A DNA stretch of 64,000 bases from the NCBI GenBank assembly GCA_964497585.1, contig CAZCDS010000008.1:83359-147358 (forward strand), in the 5' to 3' direction. Of this stretch, positions 28,204 through 37,415 are shown in pieces (position 1 is the first letter of the stretch; every line of letters begins with the position of its first letter). The stretch comes from CAZCDS01 sp964497585 (GTDB lineage: Bacteria; Desulfobacterota; Desulfomonilia; Desulfomonilales; Desulfomonilaceae). A model generated the notes under the pieces. That model saw nothing but the letters and a program-made list of their open reading frames with translations. It had not been told where the DNA came from and did not search any database. The position numbers were made by a program, and so were the translations under genes.

Positions 28204-28767
28204 TTATTTGGACAGACGCGGCGAGTCAAACCAGATACCTGTAACCCTGAGATTAGCTCCTTTCCCTCGCAGTACGAGCTTGATGAGCACGTCGTCCTTG
28301 TCTTTTTTGAAGCGGGCTTTGAAGAGAGTTATCGTGTTACCCGACTGGACATAGTGGCCGAGGTACGTAACTGACCGGAACTTGCCCAACCGTTTCTGCA
28401 TACTCTTCTGAATGAGAAGAAAGGTCTCACGGTTTTGCGCTTTCTTCAGCTTCTCGGAGAAATTGCCTATGTAGAGTTGATAATCACCTGCGGAAATACC
28501 CTTGATGATCTCTGTAACGATTCTCGTTGCCTCCCCTTCGATCGGGTCCACCTTGTCCTCGGCGCGGCCGCGGGTTTCTCCGGCTTGCCGGATCCGCTCC
28601 TCTCCGGTCTTGGTAACAATCTCTCGTCCGGAGAGGTCCTCCAGCGCGCCGGGCAGGACGGTCTTAACGGGGGCCGCGGCCTCTTCAGGGTTCCGACGGG
28701 GCCCGGCAGCCGAGAGGAGGCAGAAGGCCGGTATCACAAGTATCATTGATGCAGCACGTCGCCACAT
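28204..28767 (-). CDS. Exported protein of unknown function, possibly NTF2-like
   Basis: Protein of 187 residues with a signal peptide (ASMILVIPAFCLLSAAG). A low-complexity, charged region of about 60 residues follows, then a compact domain (IVTEIIKGISAGDYQLYIGN, then FSEKLKKA). The domain ends in strands TYLGHYVQSGNTITLFKARF and ANLRVTGIWFDS. A helix followed by such strands, with a 'how much was added to the pool' type layout, resembles DUF3887/NTF2-like domains, but the match is weak. The domain is likely periplasmic. No operon partner; function unknown. Confidence 0.7.
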   Translation of the reverse strand: MWRRAASMILVIPAFCLLSAAGPRRNPEEAAAPVKTVLPGALEDLSGREIVTKTGEERIRQAGETRGRAEDKVDPIEGEATRIVTEIIKGISAGDYQLYIGNFSEKLKKAQNRETFLLIQKSMQKRLGKFRSVTYLGHYVQSGNTITLFKARFKKDKDDVLIKLVLRGKGANLRVTGIWFDSPRLSK

Positions 28768-29111
28768 AAGCAGTTTTCCTCACGTGTTGCTCCGATCATT
28801 CGTCCGGGAGCTCTGTGTCAGAAGATCATAATGAATCGATACCTTGCTGTTTTCAAGCATTTTCCGATCGGTTGTATTTGGAGAGAACATCCGGGTGAGG
28901 ATGACGCACTGACGGTGGGGCCGTTCAATCGAGATGGGACGGCCGGCTCCCGGACCGCCCCCTCTCCCTCGGAAAAGGGCTGGAGCTTGAGAATCGCCAG
29001 AGAGGTCCTTCGTAGGATGTGCGTTCAAGCCAGCGAAACTGACCAATCCGGCTGCCGATTTTCGCACCTGGAGAGTTTGCGACAACGACGTGTGAAATCA
29101 GACGTCAGGAA
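28768..29111. other. Intergenic region, no gene seen
   Basis: About 340 bases between the MurF-Alr gene stop and the start of the small exported protein gene. Short open frames on both strands have no recognisable content. Confidence 0.4.
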
Positions 29112-31727
29112 TCAGCTCTTGACGAAAATCCTGGTGACCCTCGGGGAGATTTTACAGGCAATTTCGTAATTGATGGTGCCGCCGTTCGCAGCGATCTCGT
29201 CGGCAAGGATCTCTTCATTTCCCTGGCGTCCGATCAGGACCGTTTCGTCCCCTACTGCCGCGTCCGGCACATCGGTGACGTCTATCATGGTGTTGTCCAT
29301 GCAGACCGTCCCGACCACGGGGCATCGTTGCCCTCGCACGAGGACCTCGCCAACGTTTGACTGGAACCGGGGATATCCGTCATTGTACCCAACCGGCAGC
29401 GTCGCAATGCGGCAGGGCCGGCACGTGGTGAAACGCCGATTGTACGAGATACATCGGCCGGGGGGATGCTCTTTGATCTGCGAGATCTTGGTGGTGAAGG
29501 TAAACACCTGTTCCAGTCTGATGATCCGTCGAACGGGCTCCGAGGGATACATCCCGTATATTGCGAGTCCGGGCCTGACCATGTTGAACCGCGTGGCGGG
29601 GAACCTCACCAGAGCAGCAGTGTTGCCCGCGTGTATGTAATGGAATCGGTAGCCCCTTCGCTCCAGTTCGACCAGAGTAGACTGAAATTGATCTATCTGC
29701 TCGCTCGTGTACTCGTCTCCTGCGGGATCGTCCGCTGACGAGAAATGGGTCATGATGCCTTCGACATCAAGGTTGCGAAATCGATGGACCCGCTCCACAA
29801 AAGGGACGGCATCGCCAACCCACACGCCCGATCGACCCATACCCGTATCGATCTTGATGTGAACAGGAATCCGGTAACCCTGACGCGCGGCCCCATCGAG
29901 CGCCTCCGCGATGTGGAGAGAGGACACCACCGCGGTCATCCGGTACCTGACGACCTTGTCCACTTCTTCCGGGAGTACATTGAATACGAGTATGGGCGCA
30001 TCGATTCGATTTTCCCTGAGCATGGCCGCCTCATCGGGAAACGCAACCGCAAGATGTTTTACCCCGTTCTCAAGCACTACCCGAGAAGTTCGTATGGAAT
30101 CGTTCCCGTACCCGAAGCTCTTGACCACGGCCATGATCCGAACATTATCCCCGACAATGCCCTGGATCGCCTTGATGTTAATCGCTATGGCATCGAGATT
30201 GACCACGAGTCTCGTCGGACCGATTGATCCCACGAGTTCCTTTGCAATGCGCTCCAGCCGGAACCAGCGTGAGCCCTTGAACAGGACTACGTCTCCCCTG
30301 TTCATGATCTTGTCCAGTTCCAGCGCGGCCTCGTTGTAGCTGCGCGTACTGGTTACGTTCACCGGGTTGAGTCCGGAACGAATTGCGGTCTGACCGATGA
30401 GCGCGGCACTCTCGCCTACCGTGATGAGGTGATCTACGTCCGCCTTGACCACTTCTTTGCCGACGGAGAGGTGCTCTTCCCGGCTGTGCAATCCTAGGTC
30501 GAGCATGTCGCTGAGGATAGCGATCTTTCTCCGGCCCCTGCCGAACTTGTTGAGCACGTCGAGCGCGCCCCTCATGGAAGCGGGGTCGGAGTTGTACGTG
30601 TCATTGATCAGGGTGACGCCGGTTACCGTTGTGTGGATTTCCAGCCGCATGGGGGACGGGCTGAACTCCTCAAGCCCCTTGCGGATCGCTTCAGGGGACG
30701 CCCCCAGCATGGAGGCGGCCGCGGCTGCGGCCAGCGCGTTAAGTATGTTGAAACGGCCCGGAACTGACAACGTCACTTCTACTTCTTCGCCGAATAAACC
30801 CATTCGGAACCGGTGTCCTTGCGGTGGTATGGACTCCACACGCTCCGCTCGTACATCCGCGCCCTTGGAAAGACCGAAGGTGGCCACTCTGCACGGGAGG
30901 CTTCCGGAAAGGCTCATGCTCAACGCATCGTCAGCATTGAGCAAAAGGAACGACTCCTTTCCGAGGTTTCCGAAGAGTTCCTTTTTCTCGTCGAGGGTAT
31001 TCTGCAGGCTCCCCAGGCCGCCTATGTGAGCTTTGCTGATAACCGTGAGAATTCCGTGATCGGGGCGAATCATCGCTTCGAGGCGCTCCATTTCGCCCGG
31101 AAGACTGATGCCGGCCTCTATCACCGCGACTTCGTGTTCGGGCCGCATTCCGAGAAGTGAGAGAGCCGCGCCGACCTGGGTATTGTACGAAAGCGGAGAC
31201 CGGTAGGTCGACCGGTCGAGACGAAGGATCGACGCGAGCATCTCCTTAACCAGGGTCTTCCCGTTGCTCCCCGTGATGGCGATGACGGGACAGGAGAAAC
31301 GGGTCCGATAGGTCTTCGCCAGATGCTGCAGGGCAGCGACGGTGTCCGGCACCTGGATCACCGTCTTTCCCTGTCCCAGCGGGCGCTCAAAAAGATCGGG
31401 ACGACTGACGACCGCAGCGCGAACCCCTGCCCGGAGGGCTTCTTCAGCGAAGTCGTTGCCGCTGAAATGCCGTCCCGTGATTGCCCAGAAAATATGATCC
31501 TCTCCCAGGGGCTTGCGCGTGTCGATCGATATCCCGGACACTGGACCGGCAGCGGGCCCCGCGACCCGCACTGGGTCGATGAGCTCGATAACCTCGCTCA
31601 GGTCAAGGAATCCCCTGTTCTCTATGCCGTGATTTTCGACGATGCTTGACGCGGTGGACACCCCGATCTCGCCGACAGTGCCTGGATCGTAGGTCGTACC
31701 TGATATTGTCGAAGTTCCTGTCGTCAC
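29112..31727 (-). CDS. MurF-alanine racemase fusion
   Basis: A single frame of 871 residues joins two peptidoglycan enzymes. Residues about 40-500 are MurF, adding D-Ala-D-Ala to UDP-MurNAc-tripeptide: VSGISIDTRK, the ATP loop AITGSNGKTLVKEM, NDTYNSDPASMRGAL and LFKGSRWFRLE. Residues about 505-871 are alanine racemase, making D-Ala from L-Ala: RLVVNLDAIAINIKAI, the PLP lysine in MAVVKSFGYGND, and VGTVCMDNTMIDVTD with the second-half catalytic region. Bacteroidetes have the same order of fusion. The start is a GTG at 31727; the first 40 residues are not MurF-like, so the true start may be a later GTG. It stands alone. Confidence 0.93.
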   Translation of the reverse strand: MTTGTSTISGTTYDPGTVGEIGVSTASSIVENHGIENRGFLDLSEVIELIDPVRVAGPAAGPVSGISIDTRKPLGEDHIFWAITGRHFSGNDFAEEALRAGVRAAVVSRPDLFERPLGQGKTVIQVPDTVAALQHLAKTYRTRFSCPVIAITGSNGKTLVKEMLASILRLDRSTYRSPLSYNTQVGAALSLLGMRPEHEVAVIEAGISLPGEMERLEAMIRPDHGILTVISKAHIGGLGSLQNTLDEKKELFGNLGKESFLLLNADDALSMSLSGSLPCRVATFGLSKGADVRAERVESIPPQGHRFRMGLFGEEVEVTLSVPGRFNILNALAAAAAASMLGASPEAIRKGLEEFSPSPMRLEIHTTVTGVTLINDTYNSDPASMRGALDVLNKFGRGRRKIAILSDMLDLGLHSREEHLSVGKEVVKADVDHLITVGESAALIGQTAIRSGLNPVNVTSTRSYNEAALELDKIMNRGDVVLFKGSRWFRLERIAKELVGSIGPTRLVVNLDAIAINIKAIQGIVGDNVRIMAVVKSFGYGNDSIRTSRVVLENGVKHLAVAFPDEAAMLRENRIDAPILVFNVLPEEVDKVVRYRMTAVVSSLHIAEALDGAARQGYRIPVHIKIDTGMGRSGVWVGDAVPFVERVHRFRNLDVEGIMTHFSSADDPAGDEYTSEQIDQFQSTLVELERRGYRFHYIHAGNTAALVRFPATRFNMVRPGLAIYGMYPSEPVRRIIRLEQVFTFTTKISQIKEHPPGRCISYNRRFTTCRPCRIATLPVGYNDGYPRFQSNVGEVLVRGQRCPVVGTVCMDNTMIDVTDVPDAAVGDETVLIGRQGNEEILADEIAANGGTINYEIACKISPRVTRIFVKS

Positions 31728-32058
31728 GCTCTATCCCGTATCACCAGAGGGCTTACCCCTTCGCGCAACCTGCAATGCTACGGCGGGCACAAGCCCCATG
31801 CCCGATAGGAATGGCCACGCCACTCAATCCGGTCCATGCTCTACCACGACGTTGCCGAAAACTCAATACCGCCGCTCAGCCAGAATCCGCCGCCTGATTT
31901 TCGCGGAGGGATTTTGGACGACCTGCCGGACATGTGTGCATCGGGTTACCTTCTCAGAATCTACCTCGACGCCACATGACGGCACAAGTGGGTGTTGGTT
32001 ATGCTTGTCCCCCGCTTTTTGACCAAAGCTCTCCCCCCGATTCGAAAGCGCATCGGTA
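31728..32058. other. Intergenic region, no intact gene
   Basis: About 330 bases upstream of the MurF-Alr gene, ending at the truncated transposase. A minus-strand frame (31863-32135) opens across the transposase break but shows no transposase similarity after it. The region should contain the MurF-Alr promoter, which I could not identify. Confidence 0.4.
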
Positions 32059-32814
32059 TCAACCCCCCCAAGGCAAAAGATCCAAGGACTCCTTGAAAAC
32101 CCGAAGCTGGTCATACACGGCAGGAACGTTGCCATCCCGAAACTCCGTGTGCAAAACCTGATCGAGCTCGAACCAGGAGGTGTTCAGCGGTTGATACGCT
32201 TTGAATCCCGTGTAGCAAAAAAGCGCCTCGCCCTTGTTCGTCCCGCACAACGTTGCGTCCATCTCCAACGTGGCATGGCGAACCTTGACGTGCTTGTGCA
32301 CTGCCCCAACAAAATCACCGATCACCTTCACAAGACTCCGAAGATGCTCGTTGGGAGCCGGAATAAACGCCTTACCCGACTGCCGCAATGCCTCCTGAGC
32401 GGCATCGTGGAATGCGGACAAATAGCGGAATATCGCAGTCGTCGCAGGGAAAGCGCGGCGACGCTGCTCGCACCATCTACGCTGGAACGAACGCCGCTCC
32501 TTACGAGGCATTCCCTGCGTCTTCACCCTGTCCAAAATCCGACAGAACCCTTCGTCCCCTTCCTAAGCCTCTATGTCTCCTACGCAATCCCCTCCCGCCA
32601 GGTTCAACAAAACTAGGGACATTACCATCTCGGCGTCACTAAACCCCTGACCACTGTCACGTACCTGCACATGCTCAGCAATGGAACTGCTCAAACCCAT
32701 CACACAGGCAAGGTCCAAATAGGTCGGTAATCCCGCAAGACCGGTCATCCCCCCACGGCATCTCTCCTCTTCACACTTGAACGGCAGAATCCCTTGTGGC
32801 ATGATCTTCCGCAC
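32059..32814 (-). pseudogene. IS1380-family transposase, broken and truncated
   Basis: The frame begins at 32814 with MPQGILPFKCE and MTGLAGLPTYLDLACVMGLS, then LVLLNLAGGDCVGDIEA. It meets a TAG at 32565-32563 and continues in the same frame as EGDEGFCRIL, ATTAIFRYLSAFHDAAQE, AFIPAPNEHLRSL, ATLEMDATL and CYTGFKAYQPLNTSWFE. It ends at SLDLLPWGG with a stop at 32059. These are the N-terminal half and the first catalytic Asp region (DMDATL type) of IS1380-family transposases, normally over 400 residues. One nonsense codon and loss of the 3' half make it inactive. Confidence 0.85.
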
Positions 32815-34128
32815 CTCGTTGGTGAGAGGTTCTTTGTGACAAAGGAATTCTATCCCCCTGAAACCTCAGGGGCAACGAGGTTTTTTACTTTTCTTGATGC
32901 GCGATCAGGGACAAAATAGCCCGAACAAAGGAGGAAATATGCTACCGTCTCGCCAAGCAGTGTAAGGCGTGTCAGGCAGCCTCACGTGGGCTGCTCCGAG
33001 AAAATCTCCAGACTGACGAAACGTTCTTGAAACACTGCCAAATCGGGAGGCCGCTCACGTCAACGGTTTGGTAGGGCGCTCCCCGGTATGCCCGTGCAAG
33101 CTGGAAAGTCAGCCACTTTGACAGGTATCCTCACACGGCCCGTCGTATGAATACAGCTCTACCGCCATTCGCAACTCCCAGGCGAATGGTGACCGCATAT
33201 CTCGGCGGCGGGCTCTTTGGCGTCCGTGATGCGTTCTTTCGTCCGATTTGCTGGGTCTACGGCACGGGGGGGTGAGGACGGCTTAACCTATTCTTGACGG
33301 TGCATTATCTTGGCACAGCCCCCCCAAAACTGTCTCACTTTTGGGCCACTCCTTTCCCGACCAAGGATCTTGTCAGCCAACGTATGCCGACGCGCCTCCA
33401 AACGAGGAAGATTCTCCGTCACTTCCACCCTCTCCCAGAGCCAGGGGTAGCGGAAGCGAAATTGCCTCCCACGCGGGAGAAAGTGAGGCCCGACCTGAAA
33501 TGATTATCGCATGTCACGCATTTGATAGCGCATTGGTATTACGGCGAGGAGTCTCCCCAAATCCTAATTGATACGTCTATCCTGGCGTTTACCAGTGGGT
33601 GCTTTCTGCCAAGAAAACTCCACCAGACCTTCGCAAAGACTTCTATGACAACGCAAAGTTGACTCGCATTATGGTGTCCAGAGATGCTGTTCCTCGACCA
33701 CTGCGTGGATCTCTTCGGCCCGCAAGCAATTTCTCGTTGGCCGACGGGCGTCAAGAAGGCTAAGAGGGACCACCATCAGATATACGCTTCGATTCACGTT
33801 GACGGAACGCCGAACGGTGGGGTAACCTGGCAAACGAGCCACTTATCAGATACGGTTACTTCAAACCTGGCGGGGTGAGTCTCATCTGAGGATGATGCGT
33901 TGGTGAATTGGCTTCGAGAGACATTCGAAAGACTGGTCAGGAGTTTCAATCCGGGGGGCTCTGGTTCAGTGCTTCTCAGCTTAACCTGAGATACTGGCCG
34001 CGAGACCGGGCTTGCCGGTTCTTCTGAAACGGGCCGGGTCCTGGGGGAACACCTGGAGTGTCTCTCGATAGAATACAGGCGTGGACTGCGTTTTGCATAG
34101 CGAAACCCTTGTCAAACCGAGAGCACAT
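32815..34128. other. 1.3-kb gene-poor stretch
   Basis: No intact gene is supported here. It holds a terminator-like hairpin (32862-32882), one copy of a short repeated motif (33523-33540) and several short open frames without recognisable sequence. A stretch at 33560-33760 reads SAKKTPPDLRKDFYDN in one frame and might be a decayed gene, but I cannot name it. Together with the broken transposase it looks like eroded mobile-element DNA. Confidence 0.5.
32862..32882 (+). terminator. Terminator-like hairpin with T-run
   Basis: AACCTC (32862-32867) pairs with GAGGTT (32877-32882), and the T-run 32881-32886 follows directly. A competing stem CCCCTGA/TCAGGGG overlaps it. No plus-strand gene precedes it, so it may belong to the end of the decayed insertion sequence. 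Confidence 0.35.
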
Positions 34129-36375
34129 ATGTTGAAGAGAGTCTCCGACAAGAACCAATACTGGCTGTCACTCTTCGGAATCATATTGAGTTTCCTGGTG
34201 CTTAATTCGGATTTGATTAGCATGTCCTGTCTGTTTAAATGGGACGCCTGGTATCTGTTCTGGCCTCAGTTCAAAGCGCTGAGTTCAAGTGTTCAGGACT
34301 TCCGATTGCCTCTCTGGGATCCACGGCCCAATTGCGGCTTTCCCTTCCATGCTGATCCTCAAACAGGAAGTTTCTATCCGGTCGGATTTCTCGTAGCATA
34401 CTTCTTTGGAGCTTCCTATAAGGTATTTCAGTATTTCTGGCTCGCACACTGGTTGACCGGCGGTGTGGGCTTCTGGTTTTTCGCCAAGAGGCTCAAATTA
34501 TCTCCCGGCGGTACGTTCGTGTCAGCGATGTTGTTCACCTTTAGCGGTTTTTTCGTAAGCGAGTCGCAGCATTACGTTTGCATTGTCACCGTGTGCTACG
34601 TGCCATGGATTCTGCTCTTGTTGGAAAAGGGATACGATGAGCGCATCTCTGATGTGCTGCTTGCCGGGGTACTGTTCGGGTTTGCCGGCCTCGGAGGCCA
34701 CCCAGGAATGACGATCTACTCGGCCCTTTTGATAGGCGTATGGTGTTTCGTACGGTTCGGAAAAGTCAGACGAGTCTTGGGTATGCTCGCCCTTTTCTAC
34801 CTGGTCGCCACTATTGTTGTCTCACCAGCATACGTGTCCTTTCTTGTGGAGGGGACAGGATATACTGATCGGATTGGCTTCTTGCCGATAAAGGAAGCGC
34901 TTGGAGTAAATCGCTTTCCGGTTCTTGGCCTCATCTCGTTGGTCACACCTGGCTTCACCACGGCCTATCCAGCCCTGATCCAAAGCACTGGCGACCAGAT
35001 CGCCATGTTGGACGGTTATTTCGGGATTTTCGGGCTCCTGTCTCTGATTGTCGTGGGATTCACGTCCGAACTCAGAAAGGCCTGGAGATTATTGCTCCTG
35101 TTCATGCTGTTCGTGTTTCTGTTCTCCCTGGGGAGCTTCGGGGGTGTAGGAATACTCGCGTACTACATCTTTCCACCTTTGAGGTTTGTCCGTCACCCAA
35201 GTATGGTGCGGATATTCTGGATGCTCGGTGGCGCGTTGCTTGCCGGTGCAGTCTTCGACACGTTGATTGGATCGAACACCCAGCCGATAGACCGGCTGGT
35301 TAGCAAGATTCGCCTTGCACTTTTGGTGATTATAGCCGTGGCTCTTGCCACGCTGGGCTGTGCGTTGATGGCCTCCCAATACACCGCGTACGATTTTTCT
35401 TTTGAGTTTCGGCACCTTAGTTCGTGGCGCTTCTTGAGTAACTCGCCTGCAGTGGCTCTGCGCTATGTGGCCCCGTCCCTCGTGCTTGCACTTCTCTACC
35501 TGCTGGCATTTTCTCAAAAGACGGCATTCGGCTTGAAAAAGCAGATTCAGCTTCTGCTTGTTGTTCTTGTCATTCTTGACTGTGCGGCCCATCTGTTCAC
35601 GAACAAGCCCGCCACGTGCTGGAACGGAAAGGCACGACACGTGAGCGACCAGATTCAGCATATGGCCTTACTCTCGGCTACCACGGAACCCACGCTTGCC
35701 GGCAGGAGGGTGATCAGTACAAGCATATTTAATTTCTGGGCTTTCGACAACCGGCCGTATGTTCGCGCATATATTGCTCCGACTTCCAAAAGCTATGACT
35801 TCCTCGTTGGAGGAACGTGGCCCCCTTATCAGACCACCAAGTTCCTTCGTGTCGTTGCACAGGGGCCTCGATTCTGGCTAACGCAGGAGGTTTCGTACGC
35901 TCCGAGCAGGGATCTTAATTCTCTCAAGCGTTTGCGTGATGCAGGATTGTCTCAGGCGGTACCTGTATTTGTGCACGAGAGGCTCCATGGCGTAAAGAAA
36001 CAAACTACTGCCTGGAACAAAGCGGGGGACTACGGGAAGGTTCACGTGCTGCAATACCGTTTTACTTCCGTACGTTTGGCGGTGGAGGCACCGGAAGGCT
36101 GCTGGTTGTTCGCAACCGAGCGTTATTCTCCTGGGTGGAAAGCATATGTTGATGGCAGGGAGACTAAAGTTTACAGGGCCAATTTCTGCTTCCGAGCAAT
36201 TTCAATTCCGAGAGGAAATCACATAATCCAGTTCCAATACAAGCCTATCGTGTACAGGCCGCTCCTGTGGATATCGTGGAGTCTCGCCGTAATCGTCATC
36301 GCTTATCAATCAGTCAGCGGCCTCATATCAGCGCTTAGACGACGGAAGGTTCAACGAGGCGGCCATAGCAAGTGA
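34129..36375 (+). CDS. YfhO-like polytopic membrane protein
   Basis: Protein of about 748 residues with some 13 hydrophobic segments and a soluble C-terminal beta-rich domain. The N-terminal region has SCLFKWDAWYLFWPQFKALS and LPLWDPRPNCGFPFHADPQT. These match the first extracytoplasmic loop of YfhO/GT-C-type membrane proteins (the W-D-P-...-G-P pattern). The C-terminal domain, ending ERYSPGWKAYVDGRETKVYR and HIIQFQYKP, is the YfhO tail. YfhO proteins are linked to lipoteichoic-acid glycosylation in Gram-positives; in other phyla the role is unknown and likely a lipid-linked sugar transfer. The ATG at 34129 puts the first membrane segment near the N-terminus; a GTG at 34081 is an alternative. 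Confidence 0.87.
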   Translation: MLKRVSDKNQYWLSLFGIILSFLVLNSDLISMSCLFKWDAWYLFWPQFKALSSSVQDFRLPLWDPRPNCGFPFHADPQTGSFYPVGFLVAYFFGASYKVFQYFWLAHWLTGGVGFWFFAKRLKLSPGGTFVSAMLFTFSGFFVSESQHYVCIVTVCYVPWILLLLEKGYDERISDVLLAGVLFGFAGLGGHPGMTIYSALLIGVWCFVRFGKVRRVLGMLALFYLVATIVVSPAYVSFLVEGTGYTDRIGFLPIKEALGVNRFPVLGLISLVTPGFTTAYPALIQSTGDQIAMLDGYFGIFGLLSLIVVGFTSELRKAWRLLLLFMLFVFLFSLGSFGGVGILAYYIFPPLRFVRHPSMVRIFWMLGGALLAGAVFDTLIGSNTQPIDRLVSKIRLALLVIIAVALATLGCALMASQYTAYDFSFEFRHLSSWRFLSNSPAVALRYVAPSLVLALLYLLAFSQKTAFGLKKQIQLLLVVLVILDCAAHLFTNKPATCWNGKARHVSDQIQHMALLSATTEPTLAGRRVISTSIFNFWAFDNRPYVRAYIAPTSKSYDFLVGGTWPPYQTTKFLRVVAQGPRFWLTQEVSYAPSRDLNSLKRLRDAGLSQAVPVFVHERLHGVKKQTTAWNKAGDYGKVHVLQYRFTSVRLAVEAPEGCWLFATERYSPGWKAYVDGRETKVYRANFCFRAISIPRGNHIIQFQYKPIVYRPLLWISWSLAVIVIAYQSVSGLISALRRRKVQRGGHSK

Positions 36376-36744
36376 CAAAAGTAATGTCCGATTGCTCGTC
36401 GGATTCTTCTCGCGTTCCAGCGAAGAGTATGGTTTGCCTCCGCATGGCTCCTTTGCCGAACATGCCCAGCCGGGAGAACGTGTCTCCGACTAATTTGGAG
36501 GTTGCCGGAAAGGCTTCTCTCGGTCAGCCACAGCCCCGACCAAGGTGGGCGCGGCGACAAGATCGTTGTGCCTTACGATGATCTAAGAGAAACAAAGCGA
36601 AGTGAAAGCTCGAGTCGTCGTACAAAGCTGTATTTTCCTCCTATCTGTGTGGAATGCGAGTTTTAACCCCTCCCTATGACCGGAGACAACGCGATCTCTG
36701 GGAAAGCTTTGGGGAGAGAGACATCGTCCGATTCCTATCTCCTA
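36376..36744. other. Intergenic region between convergent genes
   Basis: About 370 bases between the YfhO-like gene and the end of the potassium operon. No gene or clear terminator hairpin was seen, although both transcripts must end here. Confidence 0.4.
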
Positions 36745-37398
36745 TCAGAGTGCTTTGATTTTCTTGATATCTTGGGACTTGCCCAACACGATAAGGATAT
36801 CGCTGTCCCTTATTACGAAATCGGCCGGTGGCACGAGAACGAAATCTTCCGGAATCAATTGTTTGATTGCGATGATGTGTACGTTGTACTTGGCTCTAAG
36901 ACCGAGCTCCCTCAGACTTTTTCCGACGAACGCACTCGGGGGTCCCAACTGCACCAAATCGAATTCATCCGCCAAAGGAATAAAATCGAGCATGTTTGGA
37001 TTGGACAATGTTCGGGAAATCCTCAGTGCCATCTCTCGCTCCGGATGAATAATTTCCGTAGCCCCAACACGCTTCAGAATCTTTGCGTGGTCATCGTCGA
37101 CCGCTTTGGCCAGGATTTTCTTGACCCCAATCTCTTGCAGGTGCAGGCATACCAGGATGCTGGTACTGATCTTGGTGCCTGTGGAAAGGATCACCCCGTC
37201 CATGCTTTGCAGTCCGAGGGACTTCAGAGCTTCCGTATCCGTGGCATCAAGCACGACAGCTTCCGTGGAGTACGGATCTATGGCCTGCGCCCTCGCTCTG
37301 TCCCTGTCGATCGCGACGACCTCGTTGCCGTCTTGGTATAATGCCTTGGCCGCGTAAAAGCCGAAATTGCCAAGCCCTATGACTGCGAACCGTTTCAT
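36745..37398 (-). CDS. TrkA/KtrA-type potassium channel regulatory subunit
   Basis: Protein of 217 residues: an RCK_N domain with the dinucleotide motif FAVIGLGNFGFYAAKALYQD and acidic end VAIDRD, then an RCK_C domain (LVQLGPPSAFVGKSLRELGL, DSDILIVLGKSQD). KtrA rings bind ATP/ADP or NAD on the cytoplasmic face of KtrB and gate potassium uptake. One complete RCK unit matches KtrA rather than the two-unit TrkA of Escherichia coli. GGAGAG precedes the ATG. It is the last gene of the nine-gene block, 17 nt after the KtrB-like gene, and is its natural partner. Confidence 0.92.
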   Translation of the reverse strand: MKRFAVIGLGNFGFYAAKALYQDGNEVVAIDRDRARAQAIDPYSTEAVVLDATDTEALKSLGLQSMDGVILSTGTKISTSILVCLHLQEIGVKKILAKAVDDDHAKILKRVGATEIIHPEREMALRISRTLSNPNMLDFIPLADEFDLVQLGPPSAFVGKSLRELGLRAKYNVHIIAIKQLIPEDFVLVPPADFVIRDSDILIVLGKSQDIKKIKAL

Positions 37399-37415
37399 AT
37401 ATTCTCTCCGTCATT

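Noticed and set aside
31863..32135. Minus-strand frame crossing the transposase break as a frameshifted 3' part
   Set aside because: After a possible slip in the G-run the sequence shows no IS1380 similarity, so truncation is the better reading.
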